Shown here: positions 1 through 7,020 of the stretch, piece by piece
Layout: each line of letters opens with the position of its first letter
Position numbering within the stretch: position 1 is the first letter of the stretch
Assembly (NCBI GenBank): GCA_041601535.1
Contig: JBFIHZ010000077.1
Location: 1 to 13,327 of the forward strand
Length of the DNA stretch: 13,327 nt
DNA from: JBFIHZ01 sp041601535
Lineage (GTDB): Bacteria > Pseudomonadota > Gammaproteobacteria > Xanthomonadales > SZUA-36
Reading direction: 5' to 3'
Notes under the pieces: model-generated
What the model saw: the letters and a program-made list of their open reading frames with translations, nothing else
Databases searched by the model: none
What the model was told of the DNA's origin: nothing
Program-made: the position numbers and the translations under genes

Positions 1-289
1 GGTATCCGGGATCGGACACCAGTGGAGTGCCGGCATCTGACACCAATGCAACCGTTTCACCCGCGCCCATGCGCTCCACCAGTTGGCGGGCGGCGGCATC
101 TTCATTGTGCTCATGCAACGCCACCAGGCGGGTGTCGATGCCGTAATGCTGCATCAGCACCCGGCTATGACGGGTATCTTCTGCTGCCACCACGTCCGCC
201 TCCGATAACACCCGCACGGCCCGGTAGCTGATGTCTTCCAGGTTGCCGATGGGGGTTGCGACGACGTACAGCTCGCCTGTGCCGGTCAT
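1..289 (-). CDS. rsmI: 16S rRNA (cytidine(1402)-2'-O)-methyltransferase RsmI, 5' part only
   Basis: The minus strand from an ATG at 289 reads MTGTGELYVVATPIGNLEDI and stays open to the window edge (96 codons), so the C-terminal two thirds lie outside. The 'VATPIGNLEDIS' start, the 'AAEDTRHSRVLM' segment near residues 36-47 and the glycine-rich 'VSDAGTPLVSDPGY' at the edge are hallmarks of the RsmI (YraL) family of tetrapyrrole-methylase-like enzymes. In this family the protein uses S-adenosylmethionine to methylate the 2'-OH of C1402 in the decoding centre of 16S rRNA, in the cytoplasm. The gene diverges from lpoA, as yraL does from yraM (lpoA) in E. coli. No strong Shine-Dalgarno is visible; GGGG lies a few bases upstream of the ATG. 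The identity is near certain, the exact start slightly less so. Confidence 0.95.
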   Translation of the reverse strand, partial: MTGTGELYVVATPIGNLEDISYRAVRVLSEADVVAAEDTRHSRVLMQHYGIDTRLVALHEHNEDAAARQLVERMGAGETVALVSDAGTPLVSDPGY

Positions 290-328
290 GGTGACCCCGG
301 CCGGATGGATGGGATATGGGATGAGTGC

Positions 329-355
329 TGATTCATACCGCCTTATTATGAATCA
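329..355. promoter_or_regulatory. 9-bp inverted repeat in the rsmI/lpoA divergent promoter region
   Basis: TGATTCATA (329-337) and TATGAATCA (347-355) are perfect reverse complements separated by 9 bases. They lie in the 146-bp gap between the divergent starts of rsmI (289) and lpoA (436). The dyad is AT-rich against a GC-rich background and holds -10-like boxes on both strands (TATTAT on plus at 344-349, CATAAT on minus at 350-345), but no good -35 accompanies them. A weak plus-strand -10 candidate, TATCAT, sits at 374-379. The symmetry would suit a dimeric regulator binding over the promoters. It lacks a T-tract, so it is not a standard terminator. The repeat is seen directly; an operator role is inference. 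Confidence 0.35.
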
Positions 356-435
356 TCAGGTGCAAGTCTGCGGTATCATTTCCCCGTTGCCGGTAGATCC
401 ATTGGCCGGCCGGAACCCCTTTGTAACGGATTTGC

Positions 436-2391
436 ATGCCAATGAATAATTGCTCTGTGCCATATGCCTTTGCGCCTGAAGTCAGTGCCAGCCGGCTGTC
501 TGCCCCGCGGTGGTGGCCGGCTGCCGCGCTGCAGGCCCGTTGCGTGTTGCTGGCCAGTCTGCTGGCGTTACTTGCCGCTTGCGCGGGTGCGCCGCCGCCG
601 GTAGTGACCGAGCCTGGCGAACAGCTGACCGCGGAACAGGCGTTTGCGCAGGGCAATTATGCCGAGGCCGCACGCGCCTGGCAGCGGCAGGCCTTGTCTT
701 CCTCTGGGGCCGAGGCGGCCGCGCTGCGCATCCGGGCCGCTGATGCCTGGTTGCTGGCCGGACAGGTGGATCTGGCTGAAGACAACCTGCGCTGGGTCAA
801 CAAGGCGGAACTGCAGGGCCCGGAGCGGGCCGCACTGAATCTCGTGCTGGCCGAACTTGCCCTGCTGGCCGAGCGTCCGGAGGAAGCCGGAATCCTGCTG
901 CGCGAGGCAGCGCCTGATGTTCCGGCCAACCTGTATGGCCGCTATGAACAGTTGCTGGCCCGTACCGAACGCATGCTCGCCCTGCCCGGTTCACGCGACT
1001 TTTCCGCAGCGGCCAGGCTCAGCGAGCTGGCCACCACTTATGATCCCGAGCAGGCCCTGTCACTGATTCAGTCGCTGGACAGTATCCCGTCGTCCGACCT
1101 GGCCATGCGCGCCGCCAGTCCGCAATCGGATTCGCAGTTCGCCGGCTGGCTGGAGCTGGCGCTGGTTATCCGCAATAACCTGGTGCAGCCGGAGGGGCTG
1201 GCCGCCGCAGTGGGGGCCTGGAAAGCCCGCTACCCGGCGCACCTGGTGGAAGAACAACAGGCGCTGGACCTGTGGCTGCGTTACCGGCAGCTTTACGCTC
1301 CGCCGCGTAAAGTGGCTGTGCTGCTGCCAACCAGTGGCCGCTTGCAGGCTGCCGCGGACGCCCTGCGCGATGGCATCATGAGCGCCTACATGGATAACCC
1401 GGCCGGCGCGGAACTGGTATTTATCCCCACCGGGGAAGAAGCTGAATCAGCACCGTCGGCCTATTTCGAAGCGCGCGAACTGGGCGCGGAATGGATCATC
1501 GGCCCATTGCAAAAGCAGTCCATTGAGGCCCTGCTGAACCTGGCCGGGCTGGTCACGCCCATGCTGGCCCTGAACGAACTGCCTGCAGAATACGCCGCCC
1601 CACCGGGCCTGGCCGGACAGATTTACGGATTATCCCTGTCACAGGATGAAGAAGTCAGAGCCATCGCCCGCGCGGCCATCAGGGATGGCCATCGTAATGC
1701 CATTGTGCTGGCGCCTGAAAGTGAATGGGGTGAACGGATGGCCCAGGGCTTCAGCGACGAATTCTTACGTGAGGATCGGCAAATCCTGGCATCCAGCCGC
1801 TACCTGGAGAGTGAAAATGATCACTCACCCGAACTGGAACGGTTGCTGATGATCGATGAGAGCAAGGCCCGCCGGCGCAGCCTGGAGAATGCGCTGCAGC
1901 TGCCGCTGGAGTTTGAGCCGGTGCGCCGCGATGACGTCGATATGATTTTCCTGGCTGCCAGCGCCACGCAGGGGCGCTTGTTGCGGCCCCAGTTGCGTTT
2001 TCACGACGCCGGTGACATTCCGGTCTATGCGCCGAGCCGGATTTTCACCGGTATTCCGGACCGCAGCAGAGACCAGGACCTGAACGGCGTGCGCTTTCCG
2101 TCGACGCCATTGCAGCTGTCCATGTCCTCTTCCCGCGATCTGCCGGAATTATCCAGCTTGCGCGGCGGAGCCTTCCTGGCATTATTTGCTTTGGGACAGG
2201 ATGCGTGGAATCTGCTGCCCTGGCTGGACTTGATGAAACGCGATCCGGATTTTGTATTTCCCGGTGCATCGGGTCAGTACCGCACCGCGCCGCAAGGTGA
2301 ATTGCAGCGTGAACCCGCTTTCGCGATGTTCAGCGGTGGGCGCCCTGCCCCTTACCGGCGCCAGCAGGTCACCACCAACAGTCCGCCGTAA
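436..2391 (+). CDS. lpoA: Penicillin-binding protein activator LpoA (LppC family lipoprotein)
   Basis: LpoA is an outer-membrane lipoprotein that spans the periplasm and stimulates PBP1A, a bifunctional peptidoglycan synthase. The 651-residue product is close to the E. coli length (about 680). A lipobox LLAAC puts the lipidated cysteine at residue 49. Residues about 60-280 are Ala/Leu-rich helices resembling the TPR-like N-terminal domain. From residue 291, 'RKVAVLLPTSGRLQAAADAL' opens the periplasmic-binding-protein-like C-terminal domain, and 'EWIIGPLQKQSIEAL' and 'ALGQDAWNLLPWL' (586-597) fit the family. The stretch before the lipobox cysteine is long (48 residues), with an unusual Trp-Trp pair at 26-27 and only a weak GGA upstream of the ATG, so the start is the least certain part. 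A GTG at 544 would leave no positive n-region and is less likely. The stop overlaps the yraN start (TAATG), suggesting coupled translation. Confidence 0.95.
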   Translation: MPMNNCSVPYAFAPEVSASRLSAPRWWPAAALQARCVLLASLLALLAACAGAPPPVVTEPGEQLTAEQAFAQGNYAEAARAWQRQALSSSGAEAAALRIRAADAWLLAGQVDLAEDNLRWVNKAELQGPERAALNLVLAELALLAERPEEAGILLREAAPDVPANLYGRYEQLLARTERMLALPGSRDFSAAARLSELATTYDPEQALSLIQSLDSIPSSDLAMRAASPQSDSQFAGWLELALVIRNNLVQPEGLAAAVGAWKARYPAHLVEEQQALDLWLRYRQLYAPPRKVAVLLPTSGRLQAAADALRDGIMSAYMDNPAGAELVFIPTGEEAESAPSAYFEARELGAEWIIGPLQKQSIEALLNLAGLVTPMLALNELPAEYAAPPGLAGQIYGLSLSQDEEVRAIARAAIRDGHRNAIVLAPESEWGERMAQGFSDEFLREDRQILASSRYLESENDHSPELERLLMIDESKARRRSLENALQLPLEFEPVRRDDVDMIFLAASATQGRLLRPQLRFHDAGDIPVYAPSRIFTGIPDRSRDQDLNGVRFPSTPLQLSMSSSRDLPELSSLRGGAFLALFALGQDAWNLLPWLDLMKRDPDFVFPGASGQYRTAPQGELQREPAFAMFSGGRPAPYRRQQVTTNSPP

Positions 2392-2753
2392 TGCGCAGAC
2401 CGCAGGGAGGCGCAGAATGGGAGAAACAGGCGGAATCTTTTCTGCGTAATCACGGTCTTAAAACCCTGCAACGTAATTTTCATTGCCGGCTGGGAGAAAT
2501 TGACCTGATCATGGAACATGAGGGCTGCCTGGTGTTTGCCGAAGTGCGCTACCGCAGCCATGCGTTGTACGGCAGCGGTGCCGAAAGCGTGACCCGGAGC
2601 AAGCAGCAGCGTATCATTCGCACCGCTCAATATTACCTGCAGCGCCATCCCCACCGGGCTCGTCAGGCGTGCCGCTTTGATGTAATTTCAATGAACCATC
2701 AGCAGGGCGCGCTTGATCTGGACTGGATCAGGGACGCATTCCGGCCTGAGTGA
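2391..2753 (+). CDS. yraN: YraN family protein (UPF0102), nuclease-fold
   Basis: This 120-residue protein shows the YraN/UPF0102 core: 'GAEWEKQAESFL' near the start, 'GEIDLIM' at 35-41, 'VFAEVRYRS' at 48-56, 'SVTRSKQQRI' at 67-76 and 'CRFDVISM' at 94-101. The E-I-D plus E-V-R arrangement matches a restriction-endonuclease-like metal site, with arginine where many members of that superfamily have lysine; E. coli YraN also has EVRYR there. The molecular role of the family is not settled, so a nuclease activity is inference from fold. The ATG shares one base with the lpoA stop codon (TAATG at 2389-2393), and dolP follows after 27 bp. In most relatives diaA stands between yraN and dolP; here it does not. 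Confidence 0.93.
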   Translation: MRRPQGGAEWEKQAESFLRNHGLKTLQRNFHCRLGEIDLIMEHEGCLVFAEVRYRSHALYGSGAESVTRSKQQRIIRTAQYYLQRHPHRARQACRFDVISMNHQQGALDLDWIRDAFRPE

Positions 2754-2780
2754 CACCACAGGATTTTCGAGGTATTCATT

Positions 2781-3368
2781 ATGACCGCATCAACCGCAAG
2801 CAATTCACAGCCCGGCCGGATAACCGGGGTTGTCCGTTTCATGTTCATCGGGTTGCTGTGCGCCCTGCTGGCTGCCTGTGCGCCTGCCAGTGAACGCCGT
2901 AGCGTCGGCACGGTGATTGATGACCAGACCCTGGAGACCCAGGCCATTGACGTGCTGTTTTCTCAACCGGAGTTCGATGATGCCGACCATATCAAGGTGG
3001 AGGTGCACAACGGCACGCTGTTGATGGCGGGCGAAACCCGCAGTGAGGAAAACAAGGCCCTGGCCACCAAACTGACATCGCAGATGCGCGGCATCAAGCG
3101 GGTGGTGAATGAACTGGCGGTGATGCCGCCAGCCAGTACCAGCAGCCGGTTGAACAACAGTTACATGACCACCAAGGTCAATACCCTGCTGACCACCCAG
3201 AACCCGGTGGCGGGCTTTGACGCCACCCGCATCAAGGTGCTGACGGCGCGCAATATTGTTTACCTGATGGGTACAGTTACCCGTGCCGAAGCAGAAGCGG
3301 TAACCGAAGTGGTGCGCAATGTGGGCGGTGTCGAAAAAGTCATCAAGGTGTTCGATTACACCGACTAG
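2781..3368 (+). CDS. dolP: Division/outer membrane stress-associated lipoprotein DolP (BON domain)
   Basis: The 195-residue product matches E. coli DolP (YraP, 191 aa). A signal peptide with Arg at 13 and 19 and hydrophobic residues 20-32 ends in a lipobox LLAAC, giving a lipidated Cys33. Two BON domains follow, roughly 47-115 and 125-193, each with the typical hydrophobic-Gly pattern ('VEVHNGTLLMAGE', 'LTARNIVYLMGTV') and the closing 'GVEKVIKVFDY'. In E. coli, DolP is an inner-leaflet outer-membrane protein that binds anionic phospholipid and supports membrane integrity, BAM function and septal amidase control. The ATG at 2781 is chosen because a GAGG Shine-Dalgarno lies about 8 bases upstream and the n-region carries positive charge; a start at the internal Met21 would lose it. 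It ends 25 bp from the convergent pgpA stop, with no clear terminator between them. Confidence 0.94.
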   Translation: MTASTASNSQPGRITGVVRFMFIGLLCALLAACAPASERRSVGTVIDDQTLETQAIDVLFSQPEFDDADHIKVEVHNGTLLMAGETRSEENKALATKLTSQMRGIKRVVNELAVMPPASTSSRLNNSYMTTKVNTLLTTQNPVAGFDATRIKVLTARNIVYLMGTVTRAEAEAVTEVVRNVGGVEKVIKVFDYTD

Positions 3369-3393
3369 CTGGCGTTGTGCCGCGCCATTCGCC

Positions 3394-3909
3394 TCAGCCC
3401 GGCAACCAATGGGCGGCCGGCACCAGCAGCAGCAAGGCATAGCCTGCTGCGACCAGGTCGTCCAGCATGATGCCCAGCCCGCCTTTCACCGCGCGATCGA
3501 GCTGACGAATCGGCCAGGGTTTGACAATATCAAAGAAGCGGAACAGCACGAATGCGGCCAGCCACCAGGCCCAGTGCACCGGAATAAATGCCAGGCACAG
3601 CCAGTAGGCCACCATTTCATCCCACACGATGCCGCCCGGGTCGGCCACGCCCAGCCGGCGGCTGGTGACCTCACAGGCATGGATACCAAAGCCGCAACTG
3701 AGCACCCATACCAGCCACCAGGCGGGCTGCGGCAATGCCATCAGCGGAATGCCCAGCGGAATCGCCAGCAGCGTGCCCATGGTTCCCGGCGCACGTGGTG
3801 ACAGGCCGGAACCGAAGCCGTAAGCGAAGAAACCAGTAAACGTTCGCCACGCAAGATAGCGCGCCGTCGCAGGCGGCCGTTGCTGTGCCTTGTCTGCGGA
3901 GCCGTCCAT
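3394..3909 (-). CDS. pgpA: Phosphatidylglycerophosphatase A
   Basis: PgpA removes the phosphate from phosphatidylglycerophosphate to give phosphatidylglycerol at the inner membrane. The 171-residue product has the family signatures 'GSGLSPRAPGTMGTLLAIP' near 32-50, 'DPGGIVWDEMVAYW', and 'FDIVKPWPIRQLDRAVKGGLGIMLDDLVAA', with hydrophobic segments between them that look membrane-spanning. The start is taken as the ATG at 3909, whose A is the last base of the thiL stop (TGATG). A TTG one codon upstream (3912) would also keep the frame, but an ATG in a stop-start overlap is the better choice. It is the last gene of the long minus-strand operon and converges on dolP. The thiL-pgpA pairing is common in proteobacteria. 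Confidence 0.95.
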   Translation of the reverse strand: MDGSADKAQQRPPATARYLAWRTFTGFFAYGFGSGLSPRAPGTMGTLLAIPLGIPLMALPQPAWWLVWVLSCGFGIHACEVTSRRLGVADPGGIVWDEMVAYWLCLAFIPVHWAWWLAAFVLFRFFDIVKPWPIRQLDRAVKGGLGIMLDDLVAAGYALLLLVPAAHWLPG

Positions 3910-4877
3910 CAACCCGCTGTGGAAAAGTGCTCGAACCCACGCCGGGCGGGCTGATACTCACGGCCATCTGCGCGCACACAGGTAACACCAGTGCCGGCTG
4001 TAATCTGCCCAACCACCGTCAGGCTTACCCCTGCCTGGGCCGCCCAGGCGGGCAACTGCTCCTGAAATTGCGGCGGCAGGGTGAAACACAGTTCGTAGTC
4101 ATCTCCACCAGCCAGTTGCAGGTTCCAGCGGTCCTGTTCATCCAGGCCCTGCACTTCATCGCCCCACGGCAGCGCACACAGCCGAACCTCAGCGCCCACG
4201 CCAGACGCCCGGGTGATGTGCGTCAGGTCAGCCAGCAAGCCGTCAGACAGGTCGATACAGCTGCTGGCATGGCCACACAGCAGCCGGCCCAGCGCCAATC
4301 GCGCTTGCGGACGGTTCAGTGCACGTTCCGGTGCCTGCCCGCCGGTCTCGCCAGCCAGTATCCGGCGCAGGCCCAACCCAGCCAGGCCGGGCGTGCCGGA
4401 TACCACCACCAGGTCTCCGGCCTGCGCGCCATCGCGCAAGAGGGCCTGCCCCGACGGAACCAGCCCTGCCACCGTCACGGTGATGCTGTGCGGCCCCGAG
4501 GTGGTATCGCCTCCGGCCAATACAATGCCTGCCTCGCCAGCGAGTTCGGCCATGCCGCCGGCGAATTCGCGCAACCAGTCCGGGGACGGTTCGGGCAGGG
4601 TCAGTGCGAGAAAAAACCAGGCCGGATCCGCACCCATGGCCGCCAGGTCGCTGAGGTTTACCGCCAGGGCTTTGTAGCCAACATCCGCCGCAGCGGTATC
4701 CGGCGGATAGTGCACGCCGGCCACCAGCGTATCGGTGGAAACCACCAGCTGCTGACCTTCCGGAATGTTGATCACCGCCGCATCATCGCCAATGCCCACG
4801 GCAAGCTGGCCCGCATACTTCGCCTGCGGCGAGACTATGGTGGCCTGCAAATGCCTGATCAGGTCGAATTCACTCAC
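3909..4877 (-). CDS. thiL: Thiamine-monophosphate kinase
   Basis: ThiL uses ATP to phosphorylate thiamine monophosphate to thiamine diphosphate, the active cofactor, in the cytoplasm. The 322-residue product matches the family length (E. coli 325). Visible motifs are 'VGIGDDAAV' at 27-35 (Mg-ATP binding), 'STDTLVAGVHY' at 47-57, 'AVNLSDLAAMGADPAW' at 72-87, 'AGGDTTSGP' at 121-129, 'IDLSDGLLADL' at 208-218 and 'GGDDYELCF' at 257-265. The AIR synthase-like two-domain plan is therefore complete. The start is a GTG at 4877, which gives the family-like N-terminus 'SEFDLIRHLQ'; no nearby ATG fits. It lies 20 bp after nusB, and its TGA overlaps the pgpA ATG by one base. The thiamine gene is probably co-transcribed with the riboflavin genes. 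Confidence 0.96.
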   Translation of the reverse strand: MSEFDLIRHLQATIVSPQAKYAGQLAVGIGDDAAVINIPEGQQLVVSTDTLVAGVHYPPDTAAADVGYKALAVNLSDLAAMGADPAWFFLALTLPEPSPDWLREFAGGMAELAGEAGIVLAGGDTTSGPHSITVTVAGLVPSGQALLRDGAQAGDLVVVSGTPGLAGLGLRRILAGETGGQAPERALNRPQARLALGRLLCGHASSCIDLSDGLLADLTHITRASGVGAEVRLCALPWGDEVQGLDEQDRWNLQLAGGDDYELCFTLPPQFQEQLPAWAAQAGVSLTVVGQITAGTGVTCVRADGREYQPARRGFEHFSTAG

Positions 4878-4897
4878 GCCGGCTCGCCCACCGGAGT

Positions 4898-5356
4898 TCA
4901 GCCCTGTTCGTGTGGGCGCCAGCCCTTCGCGGCCTTGTCGAGCACGCCGTTGACAAACGCATGCCCTTGTTCCGCGCCAAACCGTTTGGCCAGATCGATG
5001 GCTTCATTCAGCACCACTTTGTATGGCACTTCGGGGCAAAACAGCAGTTCCCAGGCGCCCAGCCGCAGGATGGCCTGCTCCATGATGTCAACTTGCGCCA
5101 TCGGCCGGTCCAGGTAAGGGCCCAGCTTGTCATCCAGTTCCGCGTGGTCGCTCACCACACCGTTGACCAGCCGTTCGAAATATTCTTCGTCCACCTGGCT
5201 GAGATCCTGGGCCTGGTGAAACTGCCGCAGGATGACGCTGGCCGGCTGCTGGGTCATGCGCCACTGGTACAGTGCCTGCAAGGCCCGGCGGCGAGATCGC
5301 TGGCGGCCTTCGTGGCGCTTGTCCCGGCGCCGGTCTGCTGTGCTATCGGAAGTCAT
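4898..5356 (-). CDS. nusB: Transcription antitermination factor NusB
   Basis: NusB is a small helical RNA-binding protein that, with NusE (ribosomal protein S10), binds boxA RNA and supports processive rRNA transcription. The 152-residue product carries the family landmarks: 'RSRRRALQALYQW' at 20-32 (the basic RNA-binding helix), 'DEEYFERLVNGV' in the middle, 'MEQAILRLGAWELLF', and the closing 'PYKVVLNEAIDLAKRFGAEQGHAFVNGVLDKAA'. It is slightly longer than E. coli NusB (139) through a charged N-terminal stretch of about 20 residues rich in Arg and Lys. The ATG at 5356 overlaps the ribH stop by 4 bp (ATGA). The ribH-nusB pairing is widespread in bacteria, so position and sequence agree. Confidence 0.96.
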   Translation of the reverse strand: MTSDSTADRRRDKRHEGRQRSRRRALQALYQWRMTQQPASVILRQFHQAQDLSQVDEEYFERLVNGVVSDHAELDDKLGPYLDRPMAQVDIMEQAILRLGAWELLFCPEVPYKVVLNEAIDLAKRFGAEQGHAFVNGVLDKAAKGWRPHEQG

Positions 5357-5820
5357 GTACCGGCCGCCAGCGCCCGCAGCGTCTGGACCATTTCCAGAGC
5401 CACCATGGTGACGTCAAAGCCTTTGTTGCCTTCACCTGTGCCGGCACGCTCCAGCGCTTGTTCGATGTCATCGGTGGTCAACACTCCAAACGAAACCGGC
5501 AAGCCGTGATCCAGTGCTACCCTGCCGATGCCGCGGGTGCATTCGGCCGCCACGAAATCGAAATGCGGGGTACCACCACGTATCACCGCGCCCAGCGCGA
5601 CAATGGCATCAAACCGTCCGGTTCGGGCCATCTGGTCCGCCATCAGGGGCAGTTCAAACGCCCCCGGCACCCAGAACAGTTCCTGGTCAGACTCTGCCAC
5701 ACCATGCCGCGCCAGCGCATCCCGGGCGCCTTCCAGCAGCTGCTCGACGATAAACTGGTTGAAGCGGCTGGCCACCAGCCCAATCCGCACCGGTTTATTC
5801 TGCGCTGCCGGCTGGTTCAT
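5353..5820 (-). CDS. ribH: 6,7-dimethyl-8-ribityllumazine synthase
   Basis: RibH condenses 5-amino-6-ribitylaminouracil with 3,4-dihydroxy-2-butanone 4-phosphate to give lumazine, the penultimate step of riboflavin synthesis, usually in a multimeric shell. The 155-residue product shows 'VASRFNQFIVEQLL' at 16-29, 'VPGAFELP' at 51-58, 'ALGAVIRGGTPHFDFVA' at 75-91 with the catalytic-type histidine (His86), 'FGVLTTDDIEQALERAG' and 'GNKG' at 131-134, all family positions. The frame is open further upstream, to 5925, but that would run 105 bp into ribBA. The ATG at 5820 gives the normal N-terminus, overlaps the ribBA stop by 4 bp (ATGA) and has a GGAAG Shine-Dalgarno-like run upstream. The gene lies between ribBA and nusB. 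Confidence 0.97.
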   Translation of the reverse strand: MNQPAAQNKPVRIGLVASRFNQFIVEQLLEGARDALARHGVAESDQELFWVPGAFELPLMADQMARTGRFDAIVALGAVIRGGTPHFDFVAAECTRGIGRVALDHGLPVSFGVLTTDDIEQALERAGTGEGNKGFDVTMVALEMVQTLRALAAGT

Positions 5821-6983
5821 GATGATGCTTCCGTGTGGCCGGCTGAGTGCCCCGGAGTGTCTTCCTTGGGATTGATGTATTCCACCACTTCCAGGCCAAA
5901 CCCCGCCAGGCCAGTCAGTTTCCACGGTGCGCTGAGTACCCGCATTTTGCGCACGCCCAGATCGGCGATGATTTGCGCACCGATACCGTAGGTACGCAAT
6001 TCGCGCGAGCGGCGGTCGTCACCACTGGCACCCACCGCCGGTTCAGGTTCCTGCTGAATCATGCGCAACAGCTGATCATCGCTGGGGTGGCCGCCCAGCA
6101 CCAGCACCATGCCGCTGTCATTGGCGGAAATCTCGGCCAGCGCGTTACGCACCGGCAGTCCGAAGTCCGGCCGGTGCATGGACAGTACATCGCTCAGCGG
6201 GTTTTGCACATGAACGCGCACCAGGAAGGGTTCATCGGCTTGAATCTTGCCGCGCACCAGCGCCAGGTGCAGGCGGTCCTCCAGCGTATCGCGGTAGGTA
6301 TGCAGCTCAAACGGCCCGAAGTCCGTTTCTACCTCGTGAACCGACACGCGGGTAATGGTTTTTTCGGTTTCCAGCCGATAACGAATCAGGTCGGCAATGG
6401 TGCCGATTTTCAGGCCGTGCTCACGGGCAAAAGCCTCCAGTTGCGGACGGCGTGCCATGCTGCCATCTTCATTGAGGATCTCCACCAGCACGGCGGCCGG
6501 CTCCAACCCGGCCAGCATGGCCAGATCCACGCTGGCTTCGGTATGGCCGGCACGGGTCAGCACGCCACCGGGTTGCGCCATCAGGGGGAAAATATGCCCC
6601 GGCTGCGACAGGTCGGTTGGCTTGGCATCGGGCCGCACCGCGGTGCGGATGGTATGGGCCCGGTCATAGGCCGAAATGCCGGTGGTCACACCTTCAGCCG
6701 CTTCGATGGCAACGGTGAAATTGGTGGCGAATCGGGCCTGGTTTTCATTCACCATCAAAGGCAGGCTCAACTGCTGACAGCGCTCCCGCGTCAATGGCAG
6801 GCAAATCAGGCCACGGCCAAAACGCGCCATGAAATTGATATCCTCCGGCCGCACCTTGCTGGCCGCCATAATGAGATCGCCTTCGTTTTCACGATCCTCA
6901 TCGTCCATCACCACCACCATGCGGCCAGCACGGATATCTTCCAGCAGCTCGGGGATGGTGTTCAGGGTGGATTTTTCACTCAC
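5817..6983 (-). CDS. ribBA: 3,4-dihydroxy-2-butanone-4-phosphate synthase fused to a degenerate GTP cyclohydrolase II domain (RibBA/RibBX type)
   Basis: Residues about 7-205 of this 388-residue protein form DHBP synthase, which converts ribulose 5-phosphate to dihydroxybutanone phosphate plus formate for riboflavin. The active-site motifs are intact: 'DDEDRENEGDL' at 27-37, 'TGISAYDRAHTIR' at 101-113 and 'RAGHTEAS' at 144-151. Residues about 210-370 align with GTP cyclohydrolase II (RibA), but the domain has no cysteine at all, while RibA needs three to bind catalytic zinc. The zinc region reads 'PLSDVLSMHRPDFGLPVRNA' instead. Such variants are known in proteobacteria and have been called RibBX; the second domain is likely not a cyclohydrolase. 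I chose the GTG at 6983 because CGGGAG sits 7 bases upstream. An ATG at 7028 lacks a Shine-Dalgarno and overlaps ribE. The stop overlaps ribH by 4 bp. Confidence 0.93.
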   Translation of the reverse strand: MSEKSTLNTIPELLEDIRAGRMVVVMDDEDRENEGDLIMAASKVRPEDINFMARFGRGLICLPLTRERCQQLSLPLMVNENQARFATNFTVAIEAAEGVTTGISAYDRAHTIRTAVRPDAKPTDLSQPGHIFPLMAQPGGVLTRAGHTEASVDLAMLAGLEPAAVLVEILNEDGSMARRPQLEAFAREHGLKIGTIADLIRYRLETEKTITRVSVHEVETDFGPFELHTYRDTLEDRLHLALVRGKIQADEPFLVRVHVQNPLSDVLSMHRPDFGLPVRNALAEISANDSGMVLVLGGHPSDDQLLRMIQQEPEPAVGASGDDRRSRELRTYGIGAQIIADLGVRKMRVLSAPWKLTGLAGFGLEVVEYINPKEDTPGHSAGHTEASS

Positions 6984-6990
6984 GTTTTCA

Positions 6991-6995
6991 CTCCC
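6991..6995 (-). promoter_or_regulatory. Ribosome binding site of ribBA
   Basis: On the minus strand GGGAG ends 7 bases before the GTG at 6983. It is the only good Shine-Dalgarno in the 37-bp ribE-ribBA gap and decides the ribBA start in favour of GTG over the ATG at 7028. Confidence 0.7.
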
Positions 6996-7020
6996 GGATA
7001 GGTTCCGGTCCAGACATGGA

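Noticed and set aside
290..435. RNase P RNA (rnpB) next to rsmI, as in Pseudomonas
   Set aside because: The 146-bp gap is too short and shows no RNase P RNA core; the gene may lie on the other side of rsmI or elsewhere.
3885..5117. Plus-strand open frame of 410 codons opposite thiL and nusB
   Set aside because: It lies antisense to two clearly conserved genes, has a composition rich in Arg, Gln, Pro and Ala typical of GC-rich shadow frames, and resembles no family.
5821..5925. Upstream extension of ribH to 5925
   Set aside because: It would overlap ribBA by about 105 bp; the ATG at 5820 forms a standard 4-bp stop-start overlap.
5847..7001. Plus-strand open frame of 384 codons opposite ribBA
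   Set aside because: Antisense shadow of ribBA; His/Gln-rich translation without any recognisable domain.
6984..7020. FMN riboswitch upstream of ribBA
   Set aside because: Only 37 bp separate ribE and ribBA, far too short for an RFN element, and none of its conserved segments are visible.
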